Positions 8,379 through 15,153 of a DNA stretch of 34,841 nt are shown one piece after another. Source of the stretch: Actinomycetes bacterium. GTDB lineage: Bacteria; Actinomycetota; Acidimicrobiia; Acidimicrobiales; RAAP-2. The translations under genes were made by a program, and so were the position numbers. The notes below the pieces were generated by a model. That model was not told the DNA's origin. It did no database searches and saw only the letters and a list, made by a program, of their open reading frames with translations. The number at the start of each line of letters is the position of its first letter. The stretch's first letter is position 1. Where the stretch lies: assembly GCA_021786095.1 (NCBI GenBank), contig JAJYNX010000020.1, positions 1 to 34,841 of the forward strand, in the 5' to 3' direction.

Positions 8379-8384
8379 TAGGTT
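8379..8384 (+). promoter_or_regulatory. -10 box TAGGTT, leaderless promoter
   Basis: TAGGTT ends six bases before GTG 8391. A short inverted repeat GTGCCA/TGGCAC (8335-8340, 8352-8357) lies about where a -35 element or operator would be. Confidence 0.55.
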
Positions 8385-8390
8385 GCCCGT

Positions 8391-8825
8391 GTGGGCAGCA
8401 GCGACTCCGATCTTCCCGACGACAGCGACCTGCCCTATCTCGACCTTGCCGCAGTAATCGCGGCCTCGGGCACGGACCACGATGTCCACGAATCACAGGA
8501 GCGGCTAGCTGAGCGCTATGGCGCGCTCGTTGGCTTCGTGATGACGGAGCGGGGACTCGGGTCCTTGAGCGCCTTCATCGGCGACGTGCTGCGCAATCCG
8601 GAGGCTGTACCAGCGGAGGGTCGGTCTCTGTGGGACTTCTTCGTACCGGCATTCGTGGACCCGGACGGAGAACTCTCTGGCCCGACGCCGGATGACTTTG
8701 GTTGCCCAGAAGGAGTTGGCGTCGAGGATTGGTTCGTGGTACGCCTCGAGCAGTTATTGAGCCAGGTCTACCGAGACAACCCAGGACTCCTCAGTATGCG
8801 AGGCGGCGCGCCAGATCCAAGGTGA
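8391..8825 (+). CDS. acidic 144-residue hypothetical protein
   Basis: Strongly acidic, starting SDSDLPDDSDLPYLDLA. The middle is helical (SQERLAERYGALVGFVMTE), and the C-terminal part has PDDFGCPEGVGVEDWFVVRLEQLL. No recognised domain. Translation start follows from the leaderless box. Its small size, acidity and place beside a NERD protein would suit an inhibitor, immunity protein or DNA mimic, but nothing in the sequence proves this. It runs tail to tail with the minus-strand 108-residue gene, overlapping 35 bases. Confidence 0.55.
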   Translation: MGSSDSDLPDDSDLPYLDLAAVIAASGTDHDVHESQERLAERYGALVGFVMTERGLGSLSAFIGDVLRNPEAVPAEGRSLWDFFVPAFVDPDGELSGPTPDDFGCPEGVGVEDWFVVRLEQLLSQVYRDNPGLLSMRGGAPDPR

Positions 8826-9117
8826 ACGTCCGAACGCGCCCGGCGTCCCACCTAACGGACATCGAAAGGTCTCTCCACGCAGGCGCTTCGTTCGAGATTA
8901 GGATGCACCACACTAGGGCGATCTCGTCTGCGTCAAGATCGGCGAAGGCCTCAAGGTTGCTCGATTGGATGAGAGACCTCGCGTCAGCCCAGAATCTCTG
9001 ATGCTCCCGTCGTAGTTGATCAAGCGGCGGCCAATCCACTGCACACGATGGTGAGCAGAGTGAATCGGATGTCACGGAAGCCCATTGCACGCGAGTCCAG
9101 ACCGGTTCGGACAACAT
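8791..9117 (-). CDS. 108-residue hypothetical protein
   Basis: ATG at 9117 is seven bases after the stop of the zinc-ribbon-repeat gene, with GAGG about six bases ahead of it, so it looks translationally coupled. The middle reads like a folded helical protein (QLRREHQRFWADARSLIQ, LDADEIALVWCILISNE). No family recognised. Its 3' end overlaps the convergent acidic gene by 35 bases, which lowers confidence in one or other end. Confidence 0.5.
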   Translation of the reverse strand: MLSEPVWTRVQWASVTSDSLCSPSCAVDWPPLDQLRREHQRFWADARSLIQSSNLEAFADLDADEIALVWCILISNEAPAWRDLSMSVRWDAGRVRTFTLDLARRLAY

Positions 9118-9124
9118 GGTGACC

Positions 9125-10849
9125 TCAGTCTTGGAGTTCTTCGCGAAGCTGGTCGAGGGAGGTCACGTCCAGATCAGCGGTCCGCCAACTCTCGGTGAAA
9201 CCGCTGAACTTGCCGGTGGTCTTCTCGTCAGCGCGGGCGATGCCTCGCGTTCGCAGCGAGCGCAGGAGACTCTGCTCCATCGCTCTCGCCTCCTCACCCG
9301 GCATCGGCCCCTCGAGGTCGAGGAGAACCCACCCGGCGCGTTCGTGCTGAGACCGACGGGTCTTGGGCACATTCGTGATGCCGATCTGGCGAAGCCCCCA
9401 GCCGTCGTGGCCCATTAGGTAGAGCCACGCGGGCTTGCCGACGCTGAACCCGTAGTCAGCGCAGGTAGGACAGCCGGACCCGCGCGTGCGAGTGGCGACC
9501 GTCGCTTGCCACTCGTGCCCTTCGACGCAGCGCCAACGAAAGTGCTGACCGCTGGAGACGGTAACCGTGGTTGGGTCGCCACTCACCATCTCCGCCGCGA
9601 GGTCCGGGCGCAGTGTGGCCAAGTCGTTGTAGCCCGCGAGTACCTGCTGACCCGCACAGGTAGGACAGCCGGACCCGCGACTGCGGTTGAACACCACGGC
9701 CTCCCACTCGTGGCCCTCGGCGCAGCGCCAACGACGCATCTTCTCCGAACCGGCGGTGACCGTGGTCGGATCCCACCCGTCAGCCTGGGCCGCCAGGTCG
9801 GGGTCCGTGGTCGCCAAGTCGTTATAGCCCGCGAGGACCACCTTGTTGGCGCAGACCGGGCACCCACGCCCGGCCCTGCGGCTGTAGATGGTGGCGGTCC
9901 AGCGGTGCCCCCGCTCGCACCGCCACGGCTGGTTCTGGTCCTTGCCCCCTCGCACCGTGGTCGGATCCCACCCGTCAGCCTGGGCCGCCAGGTCGGGGTC
10001 CGTGGTCGCCAAGTCGTTGTAGCCCGCGAGGACCTTGACTCCGGCGCAGTACGGGCAGCCCTTGCCCTTCGCGCGCTCGGAGCCGCTCGCGATCCAGTTG
10101 TGGCCCCACGAGCAGCGCCAGGCGAGGCGCTTGCGGGTTCCGGCGGTGACCGTGGTCGGATCCCACCCGTCAGCCTGGGCCGCCAGGTCGGGGTCCGTGG
10201 TCGCCAAGTCGTTGTAGCCGACAAGCACCCGCTGATTCGCGCAGATCGGACATCCCGCACCACGGGAGCGGTTGAACACCACGGCGTTCCACACGTGGCC
10301 CTTGGCGCACTGCCACGCCACCCGGCGGTGGCTGCCGGCTACGACGGTCGTCGGATTCCACCCGTGGGCCTCGCCCGCGATCTTTGGGTGGGTAGTCGCG
10401 AGGTCGTTCTCGCCGATCACGACCGTGCGTCCCGCGCAGACGGGGCAGCCCTCGCCGCGCACCCGCCCGGCCACCGGTGCCTCCCACTCGTGGCCCTTCG
10501 CGCAACGCCACAGGAGACGCTGCCCGCTGCCGGCCGTCACAGCCCGGCCACCGTCTCCCACGACCTCCTTCGCCAGCTCCTCGTGCGTCGTCGCCAGGTC
10601 GTTGTAGCCGACAAGCACCCGCCGGCCAGCGCAGATCGGACAGCCTGTCCCGTTGCTGCGGTTGGCGACGCTCGCCTCGTAGCGGTGCCCCCGCGGACAG
10701 ATCCAGGGAACCTTGCGATTGACCCCGGCGGTCACGGTGCGGGGGTCCCAGCCATCAGCTTCGGCAGCGAGTTCGCTGTGCGACTCTGAAAGTGGTGGCA
10801 ACGACGTGGGTCGCCCCGGGCGCTTCCTTGACTGCTCGGGACCCGTCAC
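9125..10849 (-). CDS. seven-repeat zinc-ribbon (DUF4379-like) protein with GIY-YIG-like C-terminal domain
   Basis: 574 residues from GTG 10849. Residues about 26-470 hold seven units of about 65 residues, each built as (D/E)LAAxADGWDPTTVTAG, then WxCxxGHxW and GxGCPxCA, then a linker ending in YNDLATT: treble-clef zinc ribbons of the DUF4379 type. The last ~100 residues contain LYLM near the start, then QIGITN, KTRRSQH and GKFSGFTESW, a pattern like GIY-YIG nucleases of the Mug113/T5orf172 kind. DNA recognition by the repeats with cleavage by the C-terminus is a reasonable inference. The start is set by a TACGCT box six bases upstream; a start at 10915 would lie before that promoter. Likely transposon cargo, perhaps defence or target recognition. 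Confidence 0.7.
   Translation of the reverse strand: MTGPEQSRKRPGRPTSLPPLSESHSELAAEADGWDPRTVTAGVNRKVPWICPRGHRYEASVANRSNGTGCPICAGRRVLVGYNDLATTHEELAKEVVGDGGRAVTAGSGQRLLWRCAKGHEWEAPVAGRVRGEGCPVCAGRTVVIGENDLATTHPKIAGEAHGWNPTTVVAGSHRRVAWQCAKGHVWNAVVFNRSRGAGCPICANQRVLVGYNDLATTDPDLAAQADGWDPTTVTAGTRKRLAWRCSWGHNWIASGSERAKGKGCPYCAGVKVLAGYNDLATTDPDLAAQADGWDPTTVRGGKDQNQPWRCERGHRWTATIYSRRAGRGCPVCANKVVLAGYNDLATTDPDLAAQADGWDPTTVTAGSEKMRRWRCAEGHEWEAVVFNRSRGSGCPTCAGQQVLAGYNDLATLRPDLAAEMVSGDPTTVTVSSGQHFRWRCVEGHEWQATVATRTRGSGCPTCADYGFSVGKPAWLYLMGHDGWGLRQIGITNVPKTRRSQHERAGWVLLDLEGPMPGEEARAMEQSLLRSLRTRGIARADEKTTGKFSGFTESWRTADLDVTSLDQLREELQD
9440..10774 (-). repeat. ~195-bp tandem repeats encoding the seven zinc ribbons
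   Basis: The coding repeats are close at DNA level. Near-identical blocks of about 70-75 bp begin near 9761, 9954 and 10151, i.e. 195 bp apart. They invite recombination and change in repeat number, and show recent duplication of the central units. Confidence 0.8.
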
Positions 10850-10855
10850 GGCCCG

Positions 10856-10861
10856 AGCGTA
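10856..10861 (-). promoter_or_regulatory. -10 box TACGCT, leaderless promoter of the zinc-ribbon-repeat gene
   Basis: On the minus strand TACGCT ends six bases before GTG 10849, the same geometry as at smpB. Confidence 0.55.
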
Positions 10862-10976
10862 GATGGCTACTGACTGGCTCCACACCGGGGAGCATTGATC
10901 AGCACGAGCATCCACCCGCTGGCCGGGGCCCTGGGGGAAGATGGGCCAGCGGTTGCCCGGGTCAGAGAGCCTGAAC

Positions 10977-11002
10977 TCGGGTCCGCACGGTGTCGGACCC
11001 GA
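10977..11002. other. perfect 9-bp inverted repeat near the transposon right end
   Basis: TCGGGTCCG (10977-10985) and CGGACCCGA (10994-11002) surround an 8-base loop, about 115-150 bases upstream of the minus-strand gene and 56 bases inside the element's right end. It could be an operator, a transposase accessory site, or part of the end of ssrA transcripts reading into the element. No U-run follows on the minus strand. The rest of 10862-11020 shows nothing I can name. Confidence 0.4.
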
Positions 11003-11020
11003 TTTCGCACCTACCTCTAT

Positions 11021-11058
11021 TTTCGCGCACCAACCATAGTGCCTTAAAGCCGAACTGG
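11021..11058 (-). repeat. right terminal inverted repeat
   Basis: Read on the minus strand from 11058 it begins CCAGTTCGGCTTT and pairs with the left end at 106. It stops four bases short of the mature 3' end of tmRNA. Confidence 0.75.
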
Positions 11059-11067
11059 TTTGTGGAG
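11059..11067. repeat. target-site duplication, right copy, overlapping the ssrA 3' end
   Basis: TTTGTGGAG, matching TTTATGGAG at 97-105. Its last five bases are the complement of the final CUCCA of tmRNA, so the insertion site touches the tmRNA acceptor end without destroying it. Confidence 0.6.
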
Positions 11068-11408
11068 GTGCTGGGAATCGAACCCAGGTCCGTCAGCCTC
11101 TAGATGAACATTCTCCGAGCGCAGCCGACAGGAGATTGTCGGGAGGGCTAGTGCTGTCGGCACCGATGGCCCTCCGTAGTCAACTAGATTGTCCCGCCCA
11201 GACCGTTGACGTGTCGCGGCGGTAAGTCCCACTTCATGACGCCCGTGAACTGCACCGTGGGACTGGGTGCAGGCGGACGTTGCTACCTAAGCAGCAAACG
11301 ACAAGGCAGGCTTGGCGTTTATTTTTGGTTCCGGCTCTTTAACGTGGCTCCGGACACCACGGCTCGCTTCTTTCACCAGGACGACCAACGTCGAGACCAA
11401 TCACCCCC
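11063..11408 (-). ncRNA. ssrA: tmRNA (10Sa RNA)
   Basis: 346 nt. The 5' end GGGGGTG (11408-11402) pairs with CACCTCC at the 3' end (one G-U), followed by discriminator A at 11063; CCA is not encoded. The T-arm and loop (TGGGTTCGATTCCCA) occupy 11072-11086. A tag reading frame ends at TAG 11287-11289 and gives a C-terminus ALSFAA; the resume codon is not certain from sequence alone, but the codons just upstream in frame read PKINAKP. tmRNA with SmpB frees ribosomes stalled on broken mRNAs and tags the product for proteases such as ClpP, encoded about 7 kb away. The 3' end abuts the transposon target duplication. Confidence 0.93.
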
Positions 11409-11439
11409 TCGAATTCACGACCGATCTGGCCGCAGCGAC

Positions 11440-11445
11440 AGTGTA
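11440..11445 (-). promoter_or_regulatory. -10 box TACACT of ssrA
   Basis: TACACT on the minus strand lies about 31 bases upstream of the mature tmRNA 5' end. This would give a short leader to be removed, presumably by RNase P. The same hexamer stands before tRNA-Gly. Confidence 0.45.
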
Positions 11446-11458
11446 CCGTTCTCGCCGT

Positions 11459-11980
11459 CTACGCGTACTTCTCCAGGTGACGGGCGGCGCGGGCCATGTC
11501 GCGCTGTGCGTCACGCGCGGCGATGGCCTGGCGCCGGTCGTAGAGCTTGCGGCCTCGCGCGAGGGCGATCTCGATCTTGGCGCGTCCGTCCTTGAAGTAG
11601 AGGCGTAGCGGCACGATGGTCAGGGGCTGGGTCTGGGTCTGTTCGGCGAAGTGGGCGATCTGGTGGTGGTGCGCCAGCAGCTTGCGCCGCCGGTCGGGGT
11701 CGTGGCTGCCGAACCCGACCGCGTAGTGCCAGGGCGGGATGTGCGTCGAGAAGAGCCACATCTCGCCGTCCTCGACGCGACAGTATCCATCGGTGATCTG
11801 GGCGGTGCCGCCACGTAGCGACTTCACCTCCGAGCCGGTCAAGACGATGCCACACTCGAGGGTCTCGACGATGTCGTAGTCATGGCGCGCGCGTCGATTC
11901 GTCGCGACCACGCGGTCGCCGCCGTCGGCCGCGGCCTTGGCCGCGGCACGGCGCTGCTGCATCTGCTTCGCTCGGGCCAC
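11459..11980 (-). CDS. smpB: SsrA-binding protein SmpB
   Basis: 173 residues. The oligonucleotide-binding barrel is clear: ATNRRARHDYDIVETLECGIVL, TGSEVKSLRGG (about 48-58), then RKLLAHHHQI and a basic C-terminal tail (KLYDRRQAIAARDAQRDMARA) that enters the empty mRNA channel. A basic, Ala-rich N-terminal extension makes it slightly longer than the usual ~160. It binds tmRNA and brings it to stalled ribosomes. GTG 11980 lies six bases after TACGCT, so the mRNA is leaderless. It lies just upstream of ssrA on the same strand, the common arrangement, and is divergent from the JAMM protease gene. Confidence 0.95.
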   Translation of the reverse strand: MARAKQMQQRRAAAKAAADGGDRVVATNRRARHDYDIVETLECGIVLTGSEVKSLRGGTAQITDGYCRVEDGEMWLFSTHIPPWHYAVGFGSHDPDRRRKLLAHHHQIAHFAEQTQTQPLTIVPLRLYFKDGRAKIEIALARGRKLYDRRQAIAARDAQRDMARAARHLEKYA

Positions 11981-11986
11981 GTGACG

Positions 11987-11992
11987 AGCGTA
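11987..11992 (-). promoter_or_regulatory. -10 box TACGCT of smpB, leaderless
   Basis: Ends six bases before GTG 11980 on the minus strand. It is back to back with the mec promoter, 22 bases away. Confidence 0.6.
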
Positions 11993-12014
11993 GTGACATC
12001 GGTGGGGCGCTGGC

Positions 12015-12020
12015 TAGGGT
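12015..12020 (+). promoter_or_regulatory. -10 box TAGGGT of mec, leaderless
   Basis: Ends six bases before GTG 12027. Confidence 0.6.
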
Positions 12021-12026
12021 GGGCGG

Positions 12027-12467
12027 GTGCTGTACCTGAGCGCGCGACAGCGTGAGGCGATGATCGCGACGTGCGTGCGTGCGCTGCCCGACGAGGGGTG
12101 CGGACTGCTGGTGGGGCGCGGCGAGCGGGTCGAGGACGTGGTGGCCAGCCCCAACGTGGCCGCATCGGCGCGGGTCTACGAGATCGACAGCCGGGTGCTG
12201 CTGGCGACGGACCGGCGTTGTGAACGCGAGGGATCGGACTTGATGGGCGTGTTCCATTCCCACACCCACAGCGAGGCGTACCCGAGTCCGACGGACGTGG
12301 CCCAGGCCCCCGACCCCGCGTGGCACTACGTGCTCGTGTCGCTGCGTGACGCGATCACCGTCGTGCGAAGCTACCGGATCGTCGAGGGGCGGGTGGACGA
12401 GGAGGAGGTGGTTGTCGAGCGTGCGGCTGACGGACCGGAGACCGGGACCGAGCGACGACTAGCGTGA
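12027..12467 (+). CDS. mec: JAMM/MPN+ metalloprotease, Mec-like CysO-cysteine hydrolase
   Basis: 146 residues. The JAMM zinc site is complete: E23 (PDEGCGLL), H77 and H79 (FHSHTH), S87 and D90 (PSPTD). In Mycobacterium tuberculosis Mec cuts cysteine from the CysO-cysteine adduct, releasing free cysteine and regenerating CysO; the order mec-cysO-cysM is conserved there and seen here with one DoxX gene inserted. The C-terminal 30 residues are acidic and look disordered. It is also the obvious candidate to trim the CysO homologue downstream, which carries extra residues after Gly-Gly. Cytosolic. Confidence 0.88.
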   Translation: MLYLSARQREAMIATCVRALPDEGCGLLVGRGERVEDVVASPNVAASARVYEIDSRVLLATDRRCEREGSDLMGVFHSHTHSEAYPSPTDVAQAPDPAWHYVLVSLRDAITVVRSYRIVEGRVDEEEVVVERAADGPETGTERRLA

Positions 12468-12486
12468 GCGTCGAGGGGAGGTGAGC

Positions 12487-13008
12487 GTGAACCAGTCCTA
12501 TCCGGTCGTCGTCGACGTGGCGCTGCTCGCTCTGCACCTCTATCTCGGCCTCATGATCGTCGCGCACGGCTACCGCAAGTTCTTCGTTGGTGGGCGTCTC
12601 GCGGGCACGGCGGGCTGGTTCGAGTCGATCGGCGTGCGTCCCGGGCGCATCAACGCGCTGGCGGCGGCGTCGACCGAGGTGGGGGCGGGGATCCTGCTCA
12701 CCCTCGGGCTGCTCACGCCACTGGCCGCAGCGGGGCTGATCTCGCTGATGGTGGTGGCGATCGTGACCGTGCACCGCAAGAACGGTTTCTTCATCTTCAA
12801 CAAGGGCGAGGGGATCGAGTACACGCTCGGTCTGGCGGTCGCGGCCCTGGTGCTCGGCACGCTGGGTTCGGGCCGTTACTCGCTGGATCACCTGTGGCAC
12901 CCACTGCACTGGTCGACGACGACGGACTTCGTCGTCACCCTGGTCCTCGGCGTCGGGGGTGCCCTGGTACAGCTGGCGGCCTTCTACCGCCCGTCGCGCG
13001 CCGCCTGA
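12487..13008 (+). CDS. DoxX-family membrane protein
   Basis: 173 residues from GTG 12487. Four hydrophobic segments are visible: near 8-25, 50-70, 72-90 and 105-120, with a last one near the C-terminus. Features typical of the family are HGYRKFF..GRLAGTAGWFESIG near 25-45 and GLLTPLAAAGLI. DoxX proteins are small membrane proteins linked to thiol-stress and quinone oxidoreductases. GAGGGGAGG ends about five bases before GTG 12487, favouring it over GTG 12481. It is 19 bases after mec, hence probably co-transcribed with cysteine synthesis. A role in redox balance of the sulfur pathway is inferred. Confidence 0.8.
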   Translation: MNQSYPVVVDVALLALHLYLGLMIVAHGYRKFFVGGRLAGTAGWFESIGVRPGRINALAAASTEVGAGILLTLGLLTPLAAAGLISLMVVAIVTVHRKNGFFIFNKGEGIEYTLGLAVAALVLGTLGSGRYSLDHLWHPLHWSTTTDFVVTLVLGVGGALVQLAAFYRPSRAA

Positions 13009-13112
13009 GCCATCCGGCAGTCCTGTGATGATGGACGGTCCGGTCACACTCGCGGACGCGGGCGCTAAATTCGACCGCGTAGGTCAGGTATCACCTCACG
13101 CGAAGGAGCCTC

Positions 13113-13397
13113 ATGGCGGCGACGGTACGACTTCCCACTGTTCTGCGACCGGCTGCGGGCGGCGCGACGACGCTGACCGTCGAGGGGGCGACGATCGGCG
13201 AGGTGCTCATCTCTCTCACCACGAACTACCCGGCGATGCGCGGCCAGTTGCTCAATGACGACGGAACGCTGCACCGCTTCCTCAACGTCTACGTGAACGA
13301 CGATGACGTGCGCTACCTCGGAGGCGTCGACGCCCCCGTGGGGGACGCCGACGAGATCACGCTGTTACCCGCCGTGGCCGGCGGGTCCCTGGGATGA
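13113..13397 (+). CDS. cysO: CysO-like ubiquitin-fold sulfur carrier protein
   Basis: 94 residues of MoaD/ThiS fold. The similarity to mycobacterial CysO is plain: LPTVLRPAAGG near the start, LHRFLNVYVNDDDVRYLGG near 53-71, and ITLLPAVAGG near the end. CysO carries a C-terminal thiocarboxylate that donates sulfur to O-phosphoserine on CysM. Unusually, Ser-Leu-Gly follows Gly-Gly, so the carrier end is masked and would need cleavage, perhaps by the Mec-like protease. AAGGAG lies six bases before ATG. The stop overlaps the cysM start by four bases (ATGA), so the two are translationally coupled. Confidence 0.88.
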   Translation: MAATVRLPTVLRPAAGGATTLTVEGATIGEVLISLTTNYPAMRGQLLNDDGTLHRFLNVYVNDDDVRYLGGVDAPVGDADEITLLPAVAGGSLG

Positions 13398-14359
13398 CGC
13401 GCTACGCCTCGGTGCTCGACCTGATCGGGTCGACCCCGATCATCGACGTGAGTGCCCTGTCGCCCAAGGCCAACGTTGCCATCCTCACCAAGCTCGAGGG
13501 ACGCAACCCCGCGGGATCGGTGAAGGACCGCGTGGCTCTGTCGCTGGTGGACGCAGCGGAGCGTGACGGCCGCCTGGTTCGCGGCCGCCCCGGCCAGACG
13601 CTGATCGAGCCATCCTCGGGCAACACGGGTATCGCTCTGGCCATGGTCTGCCGCCTGCGCGGCTACGAGTTGACGGTGGTACTGCCCACCAACGTGTCGC
13701 CCGAGCGACGCCAACTCCTGTTGGCCTGGGGTGCGCGCATCATCGACTCGCCCGGTGCGGAGGGATCCAACGGTGCGGTGCGCCTGGCGCGTCGCCTCGC
13801 CGACGAGCACCCCGAGTGGGTCTTCCTCTACCAGTACGCGAATCCGGCGAACCCCGCCGCGCACTACGCCACCACGGGTCCCGAGATACTGGCCGACGTG
13901 CCCGAGGTGACCCACTTCGTGGCCGGGCTGGGCACGTCGGGCACCCTCATGGGGGTGGGCCACTACCTGAAGGAGCACCGACCCTCGGTACAGGTGTGGG
14001 CGGTCGAGCCGCCGAGCGGGGAGTTGGTGGACGGCTTGCGCAGCCTGGACGACGGCTACATCCCACCGATCTTCCTCGATCAGGGCGGCGCGACGCTACT
14101 GGACCGCAAGGTGGTGGTGCGCCCGCGCGACTCCATCGAGTGGACGCGGCGTCTCACGGAGGTGGGACTGTTCGTGGGGCTGTCAGCCGGTGCGACGATG
14201 GCCGGGGCGATCAAGTGTGCGGCGGAGATCCCCGACGACCAGAGCGCCACGATCGTCACCATCGCCAGCGACGACGGCTGGAAGTACCTGTCGACGGGGG
14301 CGTGGAGCGACGACGTGGACACGGTCGTGGAGCGCGCCCGGCACACCATCTACTTCTAG
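13394..14359 (+). CDS. cysM: CysM-type cysteine synthase (PLP-dependent, CysO-using)
   Basis: 321 residues, the usual length. PLP lysine K44 lies in GSVKDR; SSGNTG binds the substrate carboxylate; [10 protein letters not shown] is the phosphate-binding loop; SAGATM lies near 264. In the mycobacterial pathway CysM condenses O-phosphoserine with CysO thiocarboxylate. The coupling to cysO and nearby mec supports this rather than the free-sulfide CysK reaction. The C-terminal tail ([13 protein letters not shown]) resembles the CysM active-site tail. ATG overlaps the cysO stop. Confidence 0.9.
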   Translation: MTRYASVLDLIGSTPIIDVSALSPKANVAILTKLEGRNPAGSVKDRVALSLVDAAERDGRLVRGRPGQTLIEPSSGNTGIALAMVCRLRGYELTVVLPTNVSPERRQLLLAWGARIIDSPGAEGSNGAVRLARRLADEHPEWVFLYQYANPANPAAHYATTGPEILADVPEVTHFVAGLGTSGTLMGVGHYLKEHRPSVQVWAVEPPSGELVDGLRSLDDGYIPPIFLDQGGATLLDRKVVVRPRDSIEWTRRLTEVGLFVGLSAGATMAGAIKCAAEIPDDQSATIVTIASDDGWKYLSTGAWSDDVDTVVERARHTIYF

Positions 14360-14409
14360 GTCCGCCGTCGCGCGGTCGTCCGCTACGGTGGGTCCGACCA
14401 AGGAGCACC

Positions 14410-15153
14410 ATGACGACCACGCGCGCCGACGGGCGTACGCCCGAGCAGGCTCGGGACCTGCGCTTCGAGCGCGACTTCACCGAGATGGCCGACGGATCGG
14501 TGCTAGTGAGCGTGGGGCGCACCCGCGTCCTGTGCACGGCGTCGGTCGAGAGCGACGTGCCGCGCTGGTTGCGAGGATCGGGCCGTGGGTGGGTGACCGC
14601 CGAGTACTCGATGCTGCCGGGCTCGACCAGTGACCGCGCCCATCGCGAGGCCGCACGGGGCAAGCAGTCCGGCCGCACCCAGGAGATCCAGCGGCTCATC
14701 GGACGATCGCTGCGCGCGGTGACGCGACTCGAGGCGATGGCCGACCTGCAGATCACGGTCGACTGCGACGTGCTGCAGGCCGACGGCGGGACGCGCACGG
14801 CCGCTATCTGTGGGGGCTACGTCGCGCTGCACGACGCCGTGACGCGTCTGGTGCAGGCGGGCCGTCTCGCCGAGCACGTGTTGGCGGACCTGGTTGGCGC
14901 GGTGTCGGTGGGCGTGGTGGACGGCGTCGCGATGCTGGACCTGCCCTACGAGGAGGACTCGCGTGCCGACACCGACATGAACGTGGTCATGACCGGACGC
15001 GGGGACTTCGTCGAGGTTCAGGGAACGGCGGAGCACGTTGCCTTCTCTCGCGCCCAGCTCGATCGGCTCCTCGACTTGGCGGCGGCCGGCATCGCGCGCA
15101 TCCACGACGCCCAGCGGGCCGTCCTGGCGACGCCGCCACTGTCACGAGGGTGA
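14410..15153 (+). CDS. rph: ribonuclease PH
   Basis: 247 residues. The RNase PH fold is well marked: [26 protein letters not shown] near 57-73, [16 protein letters not shown] near 88-103, [21 protein letters not shown] near 115-136 and [17 protein letters not shown] near 178-194. It removes tRNA 3' tails phosphorolytically. AAGGAG precedes ATG 14410. The TGA overlaps the rdgB GTG, an rph-rdgB pairing common in bacteria. Confidence 0.95.
   Translation: MTTTRADGRTPEQARDLRFERDFTEMADGSVLVSVGRTRVLCTASVESDVPRWLRGSGRGWVTAEYSMLPGSTSDRAHREAARGKQSGRTQEIQRLIGRSLRAVTRLEAMADLQITVDCDVLQADGGTRTAAICGGYVALHDAVTRLVQAGRLAEHVLADLVGAVSVGVVDGVAMLDLPYEEDSRADTDMNVVMTGRGDFVEVQGTAEHVAFSRAQLDRLLDLAAAGIARIHDAQRAVLATPPLSRG

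Larger units (their letters stand above)
106..11058. mobile_element. ~10.95-kb transposon inserted at the 3' end of ssrA
   Basis: The two ends are inverted copies of each other: 13 identical bases (CCAGTTCGGCTTT), about 23 matches in the first 28 positions, and continued similarity after a one-base gap to about position 36. Directly outside both ends lies a 9-bp repeat with one mismatch, the form expected of a target-site duplication; 8-9 bp is usual for IS256 and MULE-type DDE elements. Inside are a DDE transposase with an in-frame stop, a DEDDh exonuclease, a UvrD-like helicase, a zinc-ribbon protein, a NERD protein, small proteins and a zinc-ribbon-repeat/GIY-YIG-like protein. No tyrosine or serine integrase is seen. 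That it moved as one unit is inferred from the ends; mobility itself is unproven, and the split transposase may make it inactive. Confidence 0.75.

Noticed and set aside
9440-10774. CRISPR-like array
   Set aside because: The ~195-bp units are protein-coding zinc ribbons with no short repeat-spacer pattern.
9506-10789. 427-residue plus-strand reading frame
   Set aside because: Shadow of the minus-strand zinc-ribbon-repeat gene; Arg/Pro/His-rich low-quality translation with no motif.
10977-11002. Intrinsic terminator
   Set aside because: The hairpin is followed by only three T on the plus strand, and no U-run on the minus strand, where transcription from ssrA would come.
11063-11090. Island integrated by a tyrosine integrase at an ssrA attachment site
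   Set aside because: No integrase gene is in 1-11062, and no second copy of the tmRNA T-arm segment occurs at the left edge; inverted ends and a 9-bp repeat fit a DDE element better.
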